From positions 434,001-498,000 of the forward strand of contig NZ_CP040128.1 in the NCBI RefSeq assembly GCF_007874125.1: a stretch of 64,000 nucleotides of DNA. The letters run 5' to 3'. The notes under the pieces are model-generated. The model worked only from the letters and a program-made list of their open reading frames with translations. It did not search any database and was not told where the DNA came from. Below are positions 7,723 through 16,552 of the stretch, in pieces. The position numbers were made by a program, and so were the translations under genes. The first letter of the stretch is position 1, and each line of letters begins with the position of its first letter. The stretch is from Noviherbaspirillum sp. UKPF54. GTDB lineage: Bacteria > Pseudomonadota > Gammaproteobacteria > Burkholderiales > Burkholderiaceae_D.

Positions 7723-7749
7723 AAATGGGCACCATAAAGGTGCCCATTT
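7723..7749. terminator. Bidirectional hairpin terminator downstream of glnS
   Basis: Perfect 11-bp stem AAATGGGCACC / GGTGCCCATTT with a 5-base loop. Read on the minus strand it is followed by a T-rich run (ATTTTAG), so it could end glnS transcripts or those of the tRNA-like fragment at 7760-7800. Confidence 0.75.
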
Positions 7750-7759
7750 CTGTAGCGAT

Positions 7760-7800
7760 GTGCTCCCCAATCTGGACTCGAACCAGCAACTAGGAGCAGA
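7760..7800 (-). other. tRNA-like 3' fragment (possible attachment-site remnant)
   Basis: On the minus strand CTGGTTCGAGTCCAG forms a T-arm (4-bp stem, loop TTCGAGT), followed by ATTGGGGAGCA, which resembles an acceptor strand. No matching 5' half is present: the sequence upstream is the end of glnS. It is not a functional tRNA. A 3' tRNA fragment at the border between a core gene and an accessory patch is typical of an island attachment site, but this is inference. Confidence 0.35.
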
Positions 7801-7808
7801 TCAAATTT

Positions 7809-9581
7809 CTACTTCCCCCAACTATCCTTCAACGTCACCACCCGATTAAACACCGGCTTCGTCGCCGAGTGATCCACCCGATCCGCGACAAAATACCCAT
7901 GCCGCTCAAACTGGAACTTCTCATCCGGCAGCGCATGCCGCATGCCCTGTTCCAGGTAGGCGGTAATCACTTCCTTCGCATTCGGATTCAATGACTGCTT
8001 GAAATCCTTGCCGCCGGCATCCGGGTTCGGGTCGGTGAACAGGCGGTCGTACAGGCGCACTTCCGCTTCCAGCGCGTGCTGCACGCTGACCCAGGGGATG
8101 GTGCCCTTGACCTTGTAGTTGGCACTGCCTTCGGTGCCGCTCTTGGAATCTGCGAAGTAATTGCAGTGCACGGCGATGACCTTGCCGTTTTCATCCTTGT
8201 CGCAGCCGGTGCATTCGACCACGTAGCCGTATTTCAGGCGCACCTTGTTGCCGGGGAAGAAGCGGAAGTAGCCCTTGGTCGGCACTTCCATGAAGTCTTC
8301 TTCCTCGATCCACACTTCCTTGGTGAGCGGGAAAGTGCGTTGGCCGCGTTCCGGGTGGTGCGGGTGGACCGGGGCCTTGCATTCGTCGACCAGGTTGTCG
8401 GGGAAGTTGTCGATGATGAGCTTGAGCGGCTTCAGCACGGCGACGGCGCGCGGGGCCTTGGCGTCGAGGTCGTCGCGCAGTGCGCCTTCCAGCGTGCTCA
8501 TGTCGATCCAGCTGTCGGACTTGGCGACGCCGATGCGCTCGCAGAAGAGCTGGATCGATTCCGGCGTGTAGCCGCGGCGGCGGATGCCGACGATGGTGGG
8601 CATGCGCGGGTCGTCCCAGCCGTCGACGATTTTTTCTTCGACCAGTTGCAGCAGTTTGCGCTTGCTGGTGATCGCGTAGGTCAGGTTCAGGCGCGCGAAT
8701 TCGGTTTGGACCGGCAGCGGTTTCTTGAAAAAGCCGCCTTCGGCCAGGCGCTCCAGCAGCCAGTCGTAGAACGGGCGGTGGTCCTGGAATTCGAGCGTGC
8801 AGAACGAATGCGTGACGTTTTCGATCGCGTCCTCGATCGGGTGCGCGTAGTCGTACATCGGGTACACGCACCACTTGTCGCCGGTGCGGTGGTGGTGCGC
8901 GTGGCGGATGCGGTAGATCGCCGGGTCGCGCATGTTCATGTTGGGCGAGGCCATGTCGATCTTGGCGCGCAGGATGTGTTCGCCATCCTTGAATTCGCCG
9001 GCCTTCATGCGGCGGAACAGGTCGAGCGATTCTTCGGCGGGGCGGTCGCGGAAGGGCGAGTTCTTGCCCGGCTCGGAGAACGAGCCGCGGTTCTTCGCCA
9101 TGTCTTCGGCGCTCTGGCTGTCGACGTAGGCGTGGCCGGCGGTGATCAGGTACTCGGCCATGAAGTACATCTGGTCGAAGTAGTCGCTGGCGAAGTACAG
9201 ATGGGATTGTTCACCATTCGCGCTGTCCTCCTTCCAGTGAAAGCCGAGCCATTGGACGGCGTCGAGGATGGTGTCGACGTATTCCTGTTCTTCCTTGGTC
9301 GGGTTGGTGTCGTCGAAGCGCATCGTGCAGCGCCCGCCGAAGTCGCGCGCGAGGCCGAAGTTCAGGCAGATCGACTTGGCGTGACCGATGTGCAGGTAGC
9401 CGTTGGGCTCCGGCGGGAAACGGGTGATCACGGACGGCAGAACATTGCCGTTGGGATCAGTGCGGTTGGCGTACTTGCCGGAAGCGAGGTCGGCTTCGAT
9501 GAGGCCGCGCAGGAAGTTGGAGGCCGGGGCGTTGGTGTCGGTCGCGGCGGCTGCGGCAGCTTTTTTCGGATCGTTGCTCAT
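7809..9581 (-). CDS. glnS: Glutaminyl-tRNA synthetase
   Basis: Class I aminoacyl-tRNA synthetase that charges tRNA-Gln with glutamine in the cytosol; 590 residues, slightly longer than the E. coli enzyme because of an Ala-rich N-terminal extension (residues 1-20). The first nucleotide-binding signature is HIGH at 64-67 (RFPPEPNGYLHIGHAKS), the second is the MSK-type ITSKRKLLQL. The C-terminal anticodon-binding beta-barrel region with the FRFFPGNKVRLKYGY stretch is complete. It appears monocistronic, ending near the hairpin at 7723-7749. Confidence 0.97.
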   Translation of the reverse strand: MSNDPKKAAAAAATDTNAPASNFLRGLIEADLASGKYANRTDPNGNVLPSVITRFPPEPNGYLHIGHAKSICLNFGLARDFGGRCTMRFDDTNPTKEEQEYVDTILDAVQWLGFHWKEDSANGEQSHLYFASDYFDQMYFMAEYLITAGHAYVDSQSAEDMAKNRGSFSEPGKNSPFRDRPAEESLDLFRRMKAGEFKDGEHILRAKIDMASPNMNMRDPAIYRIRHAHHHRTGDKWCVYPMYDYAHPIEDAIENVTHSFCTLEFQDHRPFYDWLLERLAEGGFFKKPLPVQTEFARLNLTYAITSKRKLLQLVEEKIVDGWDDPRMPTIVGIRRRGYTPESIQLFCERIGVAKSDSWIDMSTLEGALRDDLDAKAPRAVAVLKPLKLIIDNFPDNLVDECKAPVHPHHPERGQRTFPLTKEVWIEEEDFMEVPTKGYFRFFPGNKVRLKYGYVVECTGCDKDENGKVIAVHCNYFADSKSGTEGSANYKVKGTIPWVSVQHALEAEVRLYDRLFTDPNPDAGGKDFKQSLNPNAKEVITAYLEQGMRHALPDEKFQFERHGYFVADRVDHSATKPVFNRVVTLKDSWGK

Positions 9582-9699
9582 GTTCTTGAATGCTGGTCGG
9601 TGAATGGCTTAACCGGTCATTTTACCGTAGCGCGCAAGGGGAGGGACTGCATCGCGGCGCGGACTTGCTGCGAGAACACGATTTGCCGCCGGCGGCCCC

Positions 9700-11055
9700 T
9701 CAGGCCAGCGGGAACTCGACCCGGAAAATGGTTCCCTTTCCGTCGCTGCCCTGTTCGATGGAAATCGTCGCGCCATGATCCTGGACGATGTCGTGCACGA
9801 TCGCAAGCCCCAGGCCGCTGCCGGCCTGCTTTTCGTCGAGGCGGTAAAAGCGGTCGAATATCCTTTCCTGTCGCTCCGGCGGGATGCCGGGGCCGCAATC
9901 TTCCACCACCAGGCAGCCGGCCGTGTCCGTCTGAAAGCACCGTACCGTCACCACGCCGTTGAGCGGCGAGTAGCGCACCGCGTTGTCGATCAGGTTGTCG
10001 ATCAGGTCGTGCAGCAGGAACCGGTCGCCCATGACCCTGGTCGGCTGCAGATCGAAGCCGATATCGATGCGTTTCCGATCCGCTTCCTGCACGAAATGCT
10101 GGATCGACTGCTCCACCACCTTGTCCAGCTCCACAGTGCCGAGCCGGTTTCTTTCGAACTGGCTCGGTTCTGCGCGCGCCAGTGCGAGCAGCTGGTTGGA
10201 CTGGCGGATCATCCTGTCGGTGGATGACATCATCAGACTGGCCGAGCGCGCGGTATCCGGCTCGTCGGAGCACTTCTGTTGCAGCCATTCGAGCTGCGTT
10301 TTCAACCCGGCCAGCGGCGTGCGAAGCTGATGTGCAACGTTGGCGAGGAAATCCTGCTGCGCCCGCGCGCTGGTTTGTGCGCGCAACAGCAGTTTGTTGA
10401 TGGCATTGATGAACGGCCTGACCTCAAGCGGCGCCTCCTGCTCGCCCACCGTAGACAAGTCGTCGTCACGCCGGCTGTCCAGTTTTTCCTGCATTTTTTG
10501 CAGTGGAAGCAGCCCCTTTCTGACTCCGAACCAGATCATTGTCACCGAGACGGCGGCCAGCAGCCCTTCCAGTATGACCAGCGCGGCCACGATTTCGGAG
10601 CGGATCGCGTTCCTCTTCCGAAGCGTTTCCGCGGCGCCGATCAGCACTTGCCCGGTGCCGATATCGGTCTTGAGCGTGATGAGACGGACCGGCTCGCCAC
10701 GCATTTCTCCATCGCAAATCGTCGGGTCGTCCAGGGCGGCCGGCAGGCAGGTGAGCGGGAAGTCCTTGTCGCCGAGGATGGTCTTGCCTTCGACATCGCG
10801 CGCCATCAGGTAAACCGCGTCGAAATGGTCGACCCTCAGTACTTCCTCGGCCTGGTTCGACAGGTCGGTTTCGATGCGGCTTCCCACCATGCGCAGGTGC
10901 GGAATCAGCGCCCAGGCGGCGTCGGCCAGGCTCTGGTCGAATGCGACCTGCGCCGGCATCCAGGCAAGCCAGTAGGTCAGGGCGGCGCCGCTGATGTTGA
11001 GGACGAGCAGCGGGACGATCAGCCATTTCAGCAGGACAAGGCGTATGCTGCTCAT
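9700..11055 (-). CDS. Two-component sensor histidine kinase (QseC/TctE type)
   Basis: Inner-membrane kinase of 451 residues. TM segments lie at about 8-32 and 156-178, bounding a periplasmic sensor domain of about 120 residues. The H box is VAHQLRTPLAG with phosphoacceptor His242, followed by N box (DNLIDNAVRYSP) and G boxes (VEDCGPGIP, GSGLGLAIV). Its start codon overlaps the stop of the response regulator gene by 4 bp, so the two are translationally coupled. Position downstream of the RND efflux genes on the same strand suggests that it senses a metal or envelope stress, but the signal cannot be read from the sensor domain. Confidence 0.9.
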   Translation of the reverse strand: MSSIRLVLLKWLIVPLLVLNISGAALTYWLAWMPAQVAFDQSLADAAWALIPHLRMVGSRIETDLSNQAEEVLRVDHFDAVYLMARDVEGKTILGDKDFPLTCLPAALDDPTICDGEMRGEPVRLITLKTDIGTGQVLIGAAETLRKRNAIRSEIVAALVILEGLLAAVSVTMIWFGVRKGLLPLQKMQEKLDSRRDDDLSTVGEQEAPLEVRPFINAINKLLLRAQTSARAQQDFLANVAHQLRTPLAGLKTQLEWLQQKCSDEPDTARSASLMMSSTDRMIRQSNQLLALARAEPSQFERNRLGTVELDKVVEQSIQHFVQEADRKRIDIGFDLQPTRVMGDRFLLHDLIDNLIDNAVRYSPLNGVVTVRCFQTDTAGCLVVEDCGPGIPPERQERIFDRFYRLDEKQAGSGLGLAIVHDIVQDHGATISIEQGSDGKGTIFRVEFPLA

Positions 11056-11723
11056 GGCGTATCCGCCTTCTCGAGCATGTAGCCGAAGCCTCTGATGGTG
11101 CGGATCGCCACGCCGGCATCGGCGATCTTGAGGCGGATGCGCGAGACATAGACTTCAACCGCATTGAGCGTCATTTCCTCGCCCCACGGCAGTATCGCGT
11201 CGATGATCTGCTGCTTGGACACCACGCGCGACGCCTGCTGCATCAGGTATTCGAGCACGGCCCATTCGCGCGCCGACAATTCGATCGGCTGGCCGTCGAC
11301 CGAGGCGCGCTTCGCGAACGGATCCAGCGTCAGGCGGCCGACCTGAAGCTCGGCCGGCTTGGGGTTGCTGCGCCTGACCAGCGCCTTCAGCCGCGCCACC
11401 AGCTCGGGCGTGGCGAACGGCTTGACGAGATAATCGTCCGCGCCCAGTTCCAGCCCGTGCACGCGGTCCTGGATGGCGTCGCGCGCGGTCAGAAGCAGGA
11501 CCGGGATATTGCTGCCTCGCGCGCGCAGCCGGCGCACCACCTCAAAGCCATCGATGCCGGGAATGCCGATGTCCAGCACCACGACGGCCACCTGGGAATG
11601 CCCCAGTACCCAATCAGCCTCGGTGCCCGTGTGCACAACATCGACGGCCATGCCATGTCCCTGCAGGACGCGGCGGATGCCGTCGGCCAGGACGGCGTCA
11701 TCTTCAACCAACAGGACATGCAT
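11052..11723 (-). CDS. OmpR/PhoB-family response regulator
   Basis: Response regulator of 223 residues: receiver domain with phospho-acceptor Asp51 (VVVLDIGIPG), acidic pocket EDD at 7-9 and conserved Lys in LVKPF, then a winged-helix Trans_reg_C domain (LSAREWAVLEYLM, then IRTIRGFGYML). It should bind tandem direct repeats spaced 11 bp apart; such a repeat exists upstream of czcC at 17992-18010. The gene follows the DUF2846 gene after 69 bases and precedes the kinase with a 4-bp overlap. Confidence 0.93.
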   Translation of the reverse strand: MHVLLVEDDAVLADGIRRVLQGHGMAVDVVHTGTEADWVLGHSQVAVVVLDIGIPGIDGFEVVRRLRARGSNIPVLLLTARDAIQDRVHGLELGADDYLVKPFATPELVARLKALVRRSNPKPAELQVGRLTLDPFAKRASVDGQPIELSAREWAVLEYLMQQASRVVSKQQIIDAILPWGEEMTLNAVEVYVSRIRLKIADAGVAIRTIRGFGYMLEKADTP

Positions 11724-11792
11724 ATTTGGTCAACGGATCAGGTTTGCTCAATTTCGCCCGGGACGGAACGGTCGCCGGGGACATGCCGGTCA

Positions 11793-12332
11793 TTATTGGT
11801 TCTCGCCGCCCGACTTTACAAGCTTTAACTGCGAAATGGCAGCCTGTGCCTTGCGCTCGTCCATCGTCAGCAACTGTGCCGAGGTTGTGAAGAAAAGCAG
11901 CGAGTACCGATTCTCGACATACTGGATTTTCCCTGGCTCCAGGCTGACTTCGAGTTCGACGTCATGGTCGGCCCGCGTGGTGAGGCGATGCAGGCCGGGT
12001 GAAGCGTCCAGAACCGCATAGGTCATTGGTGCCAGTTCCCGCACCGGCTTGCCATCGAGGAGTATCGTGGATTTCGTCATCGGCGCCATGGTGCCGGGGC
12101 GAAGCAGATAAAGCCTGGCCCGGTCGTCCTGTGGCTGGAATCGTTTCGCCTCGATGTCTTCGGCCGCGCTCGCGAGCGGCACCGCGACGCAGCTGACCTG
12201 CCGCCGCATGCGGTAGCACGGCACCGTCGCATCCTCCGCATTGGCGGCGTGGAGGCAACAGGCCAGCACCATCAGAAGCGCGGGCAGCCGTGCCGTTCGA
12301 CGCCACGGCCCGAATGGAAAACTATTTCTCAT
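11793..12332 (-). CDS. DUF2846-like secreted protein
   Basis: Exported protein of about 179 residues similar to DUF2846 proteins, which are small envelope proteins of unknown function. A signal peptide occupies about 1-32 (RRTARLPALLMVLACCLHAANA); the VLAC segment could be a lipobox. The family core is visible as ARLYLLRPGTMAPM...ILLDGKPVREL, with beta-rich sequence afterwards. The ATG at 12330-12332 overlaps the czcA-like gene by 11 bp, so it is part of the efflux operon. A role as envelope accessory of the pump is inference from position only. Confidence 0.7.
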   Translation of the reverse strand: MRNSFPFGPWRRTARLPALLMVLACCLHAANAEDATVPCYRMRRQVSCVAVPLASAAEDIEAKRFQPQDDRARLYLLRPGTMAPMTKSTILLDGKPVRELAPMTYAVLDASPGLHRLTTRADHDVELEVSLEPGKIQYVENRYSLLFFTTSAQLLTMDERKAQAAISQLKLVKSGGENQ

Positions 12333-15300
12333 TTTCCCTGTCCGCAAAATAAGGGTAGGCCAGCGGCAGGAGCAGCAGCGTGAAGAAGGTCGCCGACACG
12401 ATGCCGCCGACGATCACCACGGCGAACGGGCGCTGCGTCTCCGACCCGATGCCGTGCGACAGGGCGGCCGGCAGCAGGCCCAGGCCGGCCATCAGCGCGG
12501 TCATGATGATCGGCCGCAGGCGCGCCACCGCGCCTTCGATGGCGGCGAGCGCCGGCGGCGCCTCGCCGCGCGCGAGCTCCATGATCTGCTCGACCATGAT
12601 TACGCCGTTCTGCACCGAGATGCCGGCCACGGCGATGAAGCCGACCGCGGCCGATACCGAGAAGTGCAGGCCGGCCAGCGCCAGGCCGGCAATGCCGCCG
12701 ATCAGCGCGAACGGCACGATCAGCAGCACCAGCGACGCCTTGCGCACGGAGCGGAATGCCCAGAACAGCAGGGAAAAGATCAGCAGGGCGGTGATCGGCA
12801 CGATGACGGCCAGGCGCTTGACGGCGCGCTGCTGGTTCTCGAACTGCCCGCCCCAGGTGATCTGGTAGCCCGGCGGAAGCTTGACCTGCTCTCGCACCTT
12901 CTGCTGCGCCTCGGCCACGAAGCTGCCCTGGTCGCGCCCGAGCAGGTTCGCCTTCACGGACGCGTTGCGCCCGCCGGCTTCGCGGCTGATGCGCGCCGCG
13001 CCCTGGCGCACCTCGATTTTGGCGATGTCTTCCAGGCCGACCGTGCCCGCGCCGCCGGGCAGGTTGACCTGGATGTTCGAGATGCCGTCGATCGAGTCGC
13101 GGTATTGTTCCTTCAGGCGCAGCGTGATGTCGAAGCGCTTGTCGCGCTCGTAATAGGTGTTGACGGCCATGCCCGCCAGCGCGGCCTGTATCGCGGCGTT
13201 GGCGTCGGACACGTTGATGCCGAGGCGGGCGATCCTGTCGCGATCGAGCGCGATGTCCAGCTCGCTCTGGCCGCCGATTTTCACCGCCGCCACGTCGGTC
13301 GCGCCCGCGATGCCGTTGAGGATGGCGGCGATCTGCTCGCTCTTTTGCGTCAGGATCTGCAGGTCCGGGCCGAACACCTTGACCGCGATCTCGCCCTTGA
13401 CGCCCGACAGCGATTCTTCGACGTTGTCCTGGATGACCTGCGAGAAGTTGGTCGGGATACCGGGGATGGCGCGGATTTTTTTCGACATGTCCGCGATCAG
13501 ATCCTCCTTGTCGGCGAAGCGCCATTCGCCGTGCGGCTTCAGGTCGGCCAGGATCTCCATGTTGTTCGGCCCCTTGGGGTCGGTGCCGTCGTCGGGGCGC
13601 CCGACGTGCGAGACGACGTCGCCCACTTCCGGATAGCCGCGCAGGATCGCGCGCACCTGCCGCTCGATGCTCTTGGTGGTCTCCAGCGAACTGGACGGCG
13701 GCAGCGTGATCGTCAGCCAGATGTTGCCTTCGTCGAGCTTGGGCAGGAACTCGCTGCCCAGGAGCGGCGCCAGCGCCAGCGTCACCGCCAGCGCCGCAGC
13801 CGACGCCGCCATCACCACGAAGCGCTTGCCGGAGGCAAGCTGCAGCAGGCTGCGGTAGCGCTGCTGCATGTGATGCATCCACGCGATGTGCTTTTCCGCC
13901 ATCGTGTGGCGCTGCATGGTCAGCGCCAGCAGCGTGGGCACGAAGGTCATGGTCAGGATGACCGCGCCCAGCATGGCGAAGCTGAGCGTGAGCGCGACCG
14001 GGGAAAAGATTTTCCCTTCCACGCGCTGGAACGTGAAGATCGGGATGAACGCGATGATGATGATGGCCTTGGCGAACAGTATCGGATGGCCCAGCTCGGC
14101 CACGGTCTGCTTGAGCGTGTCCATGCGCCAGCCCATGTCGGCGGACGCCATCGCGGCGTTGAACTGGTGCGCCGCGAGCCGCACCATCAGCGCCTCGACC
14201 AGCACCACCGCGCCATCGATGATGATGCCGAAGTCGACCGCGCCCAGCGAGATCAGGTTGGCCGGGATACCCTTCGCGTTGAGCATGATGAAGGCGAACA
14301 GCAGCGACAGCGGAATGACGGTGGCGACGATCAGCGCGGCGCGCCAGTTCTGCAGGAACACCACCAGGATCGCGATCACCAGCAGGGCGCCGACCAGCAG
14401 GTTTTCGCCGACGGTATGCACGGTGTGATTGATCAGCGTGGTGCGGTCGTAGATCGGCCGGATGCGCACGCCGCGGGGCAGCTTGGCGTTGACTTCGTCG
14501 ACGCGGGCCTTCAGCTGCTCGATGACCTTGGCGGCGTTGCCGCCCTTGGTCATCTGCACGATGCCTTCCACCACGCTGTCGCCGCCGTTGAATGCCACCA
14601 CGCCCGAGCGCGGGCGCGCGCCGATGCCGACTTCGGCCACGTCCGACACCAGCACGGTCTTGCCGCCCTTGGCGGCCACGACCACGCGGCCGATGTCTTC
14701 CAGCCGCGTGAAGATGCCCATGCCGCGGATCACCAGCGCTTCGTCGCCGCGCCGCACGAAACCGCCGCCCACGTTGGCGCTGTTGTTGGCCAGCGCCTGG
14801 TTCACCTGGTCGATCGTGACGCCGTAGCGTTTCAGCGCGTACGGGTCGATGCGCACCTGGTATTCCTTCACCGTGCCGCCGAAGCTGACCACGTCGGCCA
14901 CGCCGGGAACGATGCGCAGGTGCGGGCGGATCACCCAGTCCTGCAGCGAGCGGATTTCGTTTTGCGGCATGTCGGCCGGCGCTTCGACGATGTAGCGGTA
15001 GATTTCGCCCACCGCGGTCGTCAGCGGCGCGAGGCTCGGCTGTATGCCGGCCGGCAAAGTCACGTTCTGCAGCTTTTCCAGCACCTGCTGCCGCGCGAAA
15101 TAGTCGTCGGTGCCGTCCTCGAAGGTCAGCGTGACCACCGACAGGCCGGTGATCGTCACCGAGCGCAGCTGCGTCTGGCGCGGCACGCCGCTCATCTCGC
15201 GCTCGATGGGCAGGGTGACGGTGCGCTCCACTTCTTCCGGCGCCTGGCCCGGATACTGGGTGACGATCTGCACCTGCACATCCTGCACGTCCGGAAAGGC

Positions 15301-15411
15301 CTCGATCGGCAGCTCGGTCAGCGCGCGGTAGCCGAACACGCCGAGCGCGGCGACCAGCACCAGCACGAACACCCGCTGCGTCAGGACGAAATCGATCAGC
15401 TTATTGAGCAT
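12322..15411 (-). CDS. CzcA/CusA-type heavy-metal RND efflux pump
   Basis: Inner-membrane proton-driven RND transporter of 1029 residues, with TM1 at about 14-30, a large periplasmic porter domain, six TMs from about 335, a second porter domain and a final TM bundle. The HME-RND proton relay is present: DFGIIIDGAVVLVEA with Asp393, Asp399 and Glu406, spaced exactly as D402/D408/E415 of CzcA. This signature suggests divalent cations (Co, Zn, Cd, Ni) rather than Cu(I)/Ag(I), whose CusA pumps have other residues; specificity remains an inference. The start overlaps the adaptor gene by 11 bp. It exports metal through the adaptor and the outer-membrane channel encoded upstream. Confidence 0.93.
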   Translation of the reverse strand: MLNKLIDFVLTQRVFVLVLVAALGVFGYRALTELPIEAFPDVQDVQVQIVTQYPGQAPEEVERTVTLPIEREMSGVPRQTQLRSVTITGLSVVTLTFEDGTDDYFARQQVLEKLQNVTLPAGIQPSLAPLTTAVGEIYRYIVEAPADMPQNEIRSLQDWVIRPHLRIVPGVADVVSFGGTVKEYQVRIDPYALKRYGVTIDQVNQALANNSANVGGGFVRRGDEALVIRGMGIFTRLEDIGRVVVAAKGGKTVLVSDVAEVGIGARPRSGVVAFNGGDSVVEGIVQMTKGGNAAKVIEQLKARVDEVNAKLPRGVRIRPIYDRTTLINHTVHTVGENLLVGALLVIAILVVFLQNWRAALIVATVIPLSLLFAFIMLNAKGIPANLISLGAVDFGIIIDGAVVLVEALMVRLAAHQFNAAMASADMGWRMDTLKQTVAELGHPILFAKAIIIIAFIPIFTFQRVEGKIFSPVALTLSFAMLGAVILTMTFVPTLLALTMQRHTMAEKHIAWMHHMQQRYRSLLQLASGKRFVVMAASAAALAVTLALAPLLGSEFLPKLDEGNIWLTITLPPSSSLETTKSIERQVRAILRGYPEVGDVVSHVGRPDDGTDPKGPNNMEILADLKPHGEWRFADKEDLIADMSKKIRAIPGIPTNFSQVIQDNVEESLSGVKGEIAVKVFGPDLQILTQKSEQIAAILNGIAGATDVAAVKIGGQSELDIALDRDRIARLGINVSDANAAIQAALAGMAVNTYYERDKRFDITLRLKEQYRDSIDGISNIQVNLPGGAGTVGLEDIAKIEVRQGAARISREAGGRNASVKANLLGRDQGSFVAEAQQKVREQVKLPPGYQITWGGQFENQQRAVKRLAVIVPITALLIFSLLFWAFRSVRKASLVLLIVPFALIGGIAGLALAGLHFSVSAAVGFIAVAGISVQNGVIMVEQIMELARGEAPPALAAIEGAVARLRPIIMTALMAGLGLLPAALSHGIGSETQRPFAVVIVGGIVSATFFTLLLLPLAYPYFADRENEK

Positions 15412-16552
15412 CGCCCGCCGCCTCCGAATTGAGCAGGAGGGCGCCTTCGGTCACCACGCGCTCGCCGCCGGACACGCCTTCGATGAAGCTGCTGTCGCTG
15501 CCCTTGAGCGTTGTCGTGACGGCGCGCCTTTCGAAGGTGGCCGGCTGCTTTTCGACGAACACGTAGCTGTGCAGGCCGTCCGCGATCAGGCTGGTGTTGG
15601 GCACCCGCACGCCTTTCTTGCCGCCGTCGGCCAGGAAGAAGACCCGCGCGAACATCTCCGGCTTGAGCTTGTGCTGCGGGTTCTGCACGGCGCAGCGGAC
15701 CTGCACGCGCCGCGTGGTCGGGTCGAGCGCGAGCCCGACGCGGTCCACCGTCGCCGCGAAGCGTTCGTTCGGATAGGCGTCCGTCTCGATGCTGACCGCC
15801 TGGCCCGGCCTGATGGCGGCGACGCTGCGTTCGGGCACGTCGGCCACCACCCAGAGGCGCCCGATGTCGGTGATGACGAACAGCGGGTTGGGCAGGTCCG
15901 GCCGCACTTCCAGGCCCGGATTGACCTGCTTGTCGGCGACCACGCCGTCGATCGGCGCCTTCAGCGCGAACCTGCCGTTCTCGTTTCCGGACGCGTTCAG
16001 GTTCTTCATGCGCAGCGCGGCGCGCCGGGTTTCGGCCAGCGCCTGCAGGTAGTCGGCTTGCGCGAGCTCATAATCCTTGCGGGCGATCACTTCGTTGTCC
16101 AGCAGGTTGCGCGCGCGCTCCAGCGCCAGCTTCTTGCGCCGCTCGTCGGCCTGGCCCTTGCGCCAGTCGGCGTCGGCGCTCGCCAGATCGGGGGAATCGA
16201 GTTCGAGCAGGTCGGCGTTGCGGCCGACGCGGTCGCCGATCTCCGCCTGCACCCGCACCACGCGCCCCAGGATCGGGGAACTCACGCGCGCGGTGACGTT
16301 TTCGTCGTAGGCGATGCGCCCGTTGACCGGGTCCGTTACCGGCATCGGGATTGCGGCGACCGGCTCGATCCTGAGGGCCGACAGTTCAGGCGCGCCCGGC
16401 GCGAACTTCACGATGCCCGGCGTACGCTGTTCCTGCGGGCGCTCGGTTTTCGCCGGCTCCTGCGATGCGGCCTGGTGCCGGGCGCCGACCACGAGCGCAA
16501 CGGATACGGCGGCGACGCCGATTGCGGAAAGAATTTTTGTCCTCGGTTTCAT
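15401..16552 (-). CDS. CzcB/CusB-type periplasmic adaptor of RND pump
   Basis: Membrane-fusion protein of 383 residues linking the RND pump to the outer-membrane channel. An N-terminal signal/anchor (ILSAIGVAAVSVALVVGA) is followed by a barrel-sandwich hybrid domain (GRIAYDENVTARVSSPILGR), a coiled-coil hairpin (about 125-185, rich in Ala, Glu and Arg), the second lipoyl half (KAPIDGVVADKQVNPG) and beta-barrel/MP domains. No long His-rich N-terminal metal-binding tail like that of some CzcB proteins is seen. The start overlaps the czcC-like gene by 4 bp. Confidence 0.92.
   Translation of the reverse strand: MKPRTKILSAIGVAAVSVALVVGARHQAASQEPAKTERPQEQRTPGIVKFAPGAPELSALRIEPVAAIPMPVTDPVNGRIAYDENVTARVSSPILGRVVRVQAEIGDRVGRNADLLELDSPDLASADADWRKGQADERRKKLALERARNLLDNEVIARKDYELAQADYLQALAETRRAALRMKNLNASGNENGRFALKAPIDGVVADKQVNPGLEVRPDLPNPLFVITDIGRLWVVADVPERSVAAIRPGQAVSIETDAYPNERFAATVDRVGLALDPTTRRVQVRCAVQNPQHKLKPEMFARVFFLADGGKKGVRVPNTSLIADGLHSYVFVEKQPATFERRAVTTTLKGSDSSFIEGVSGGERVVTEGALLLNSEAAGDAQ

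Noticed and set aside
7760..7800. A complete tRNA gene next to glnS
   Set aside because: Only the T-arm and an acceptor-like 3' part are present; there is no D-arm, anticodon arm or 5' acceptor strand, and no CCA end.
8076..9962. A 628-codon plus-strand frame
   Set aside because: Antisense to glnS with a Val/Glu/Asp/Arg-rich translation and no known motif.
12241..15432. A very long open frame on the plus strand (over 1000 codons)
   Set aside because: It is exactly antisense to the czcA-like gene; its His/Asp/Arg/Gln-rich translation lacks any domain. GC-rich antisense frames of this kind are common artefacts.
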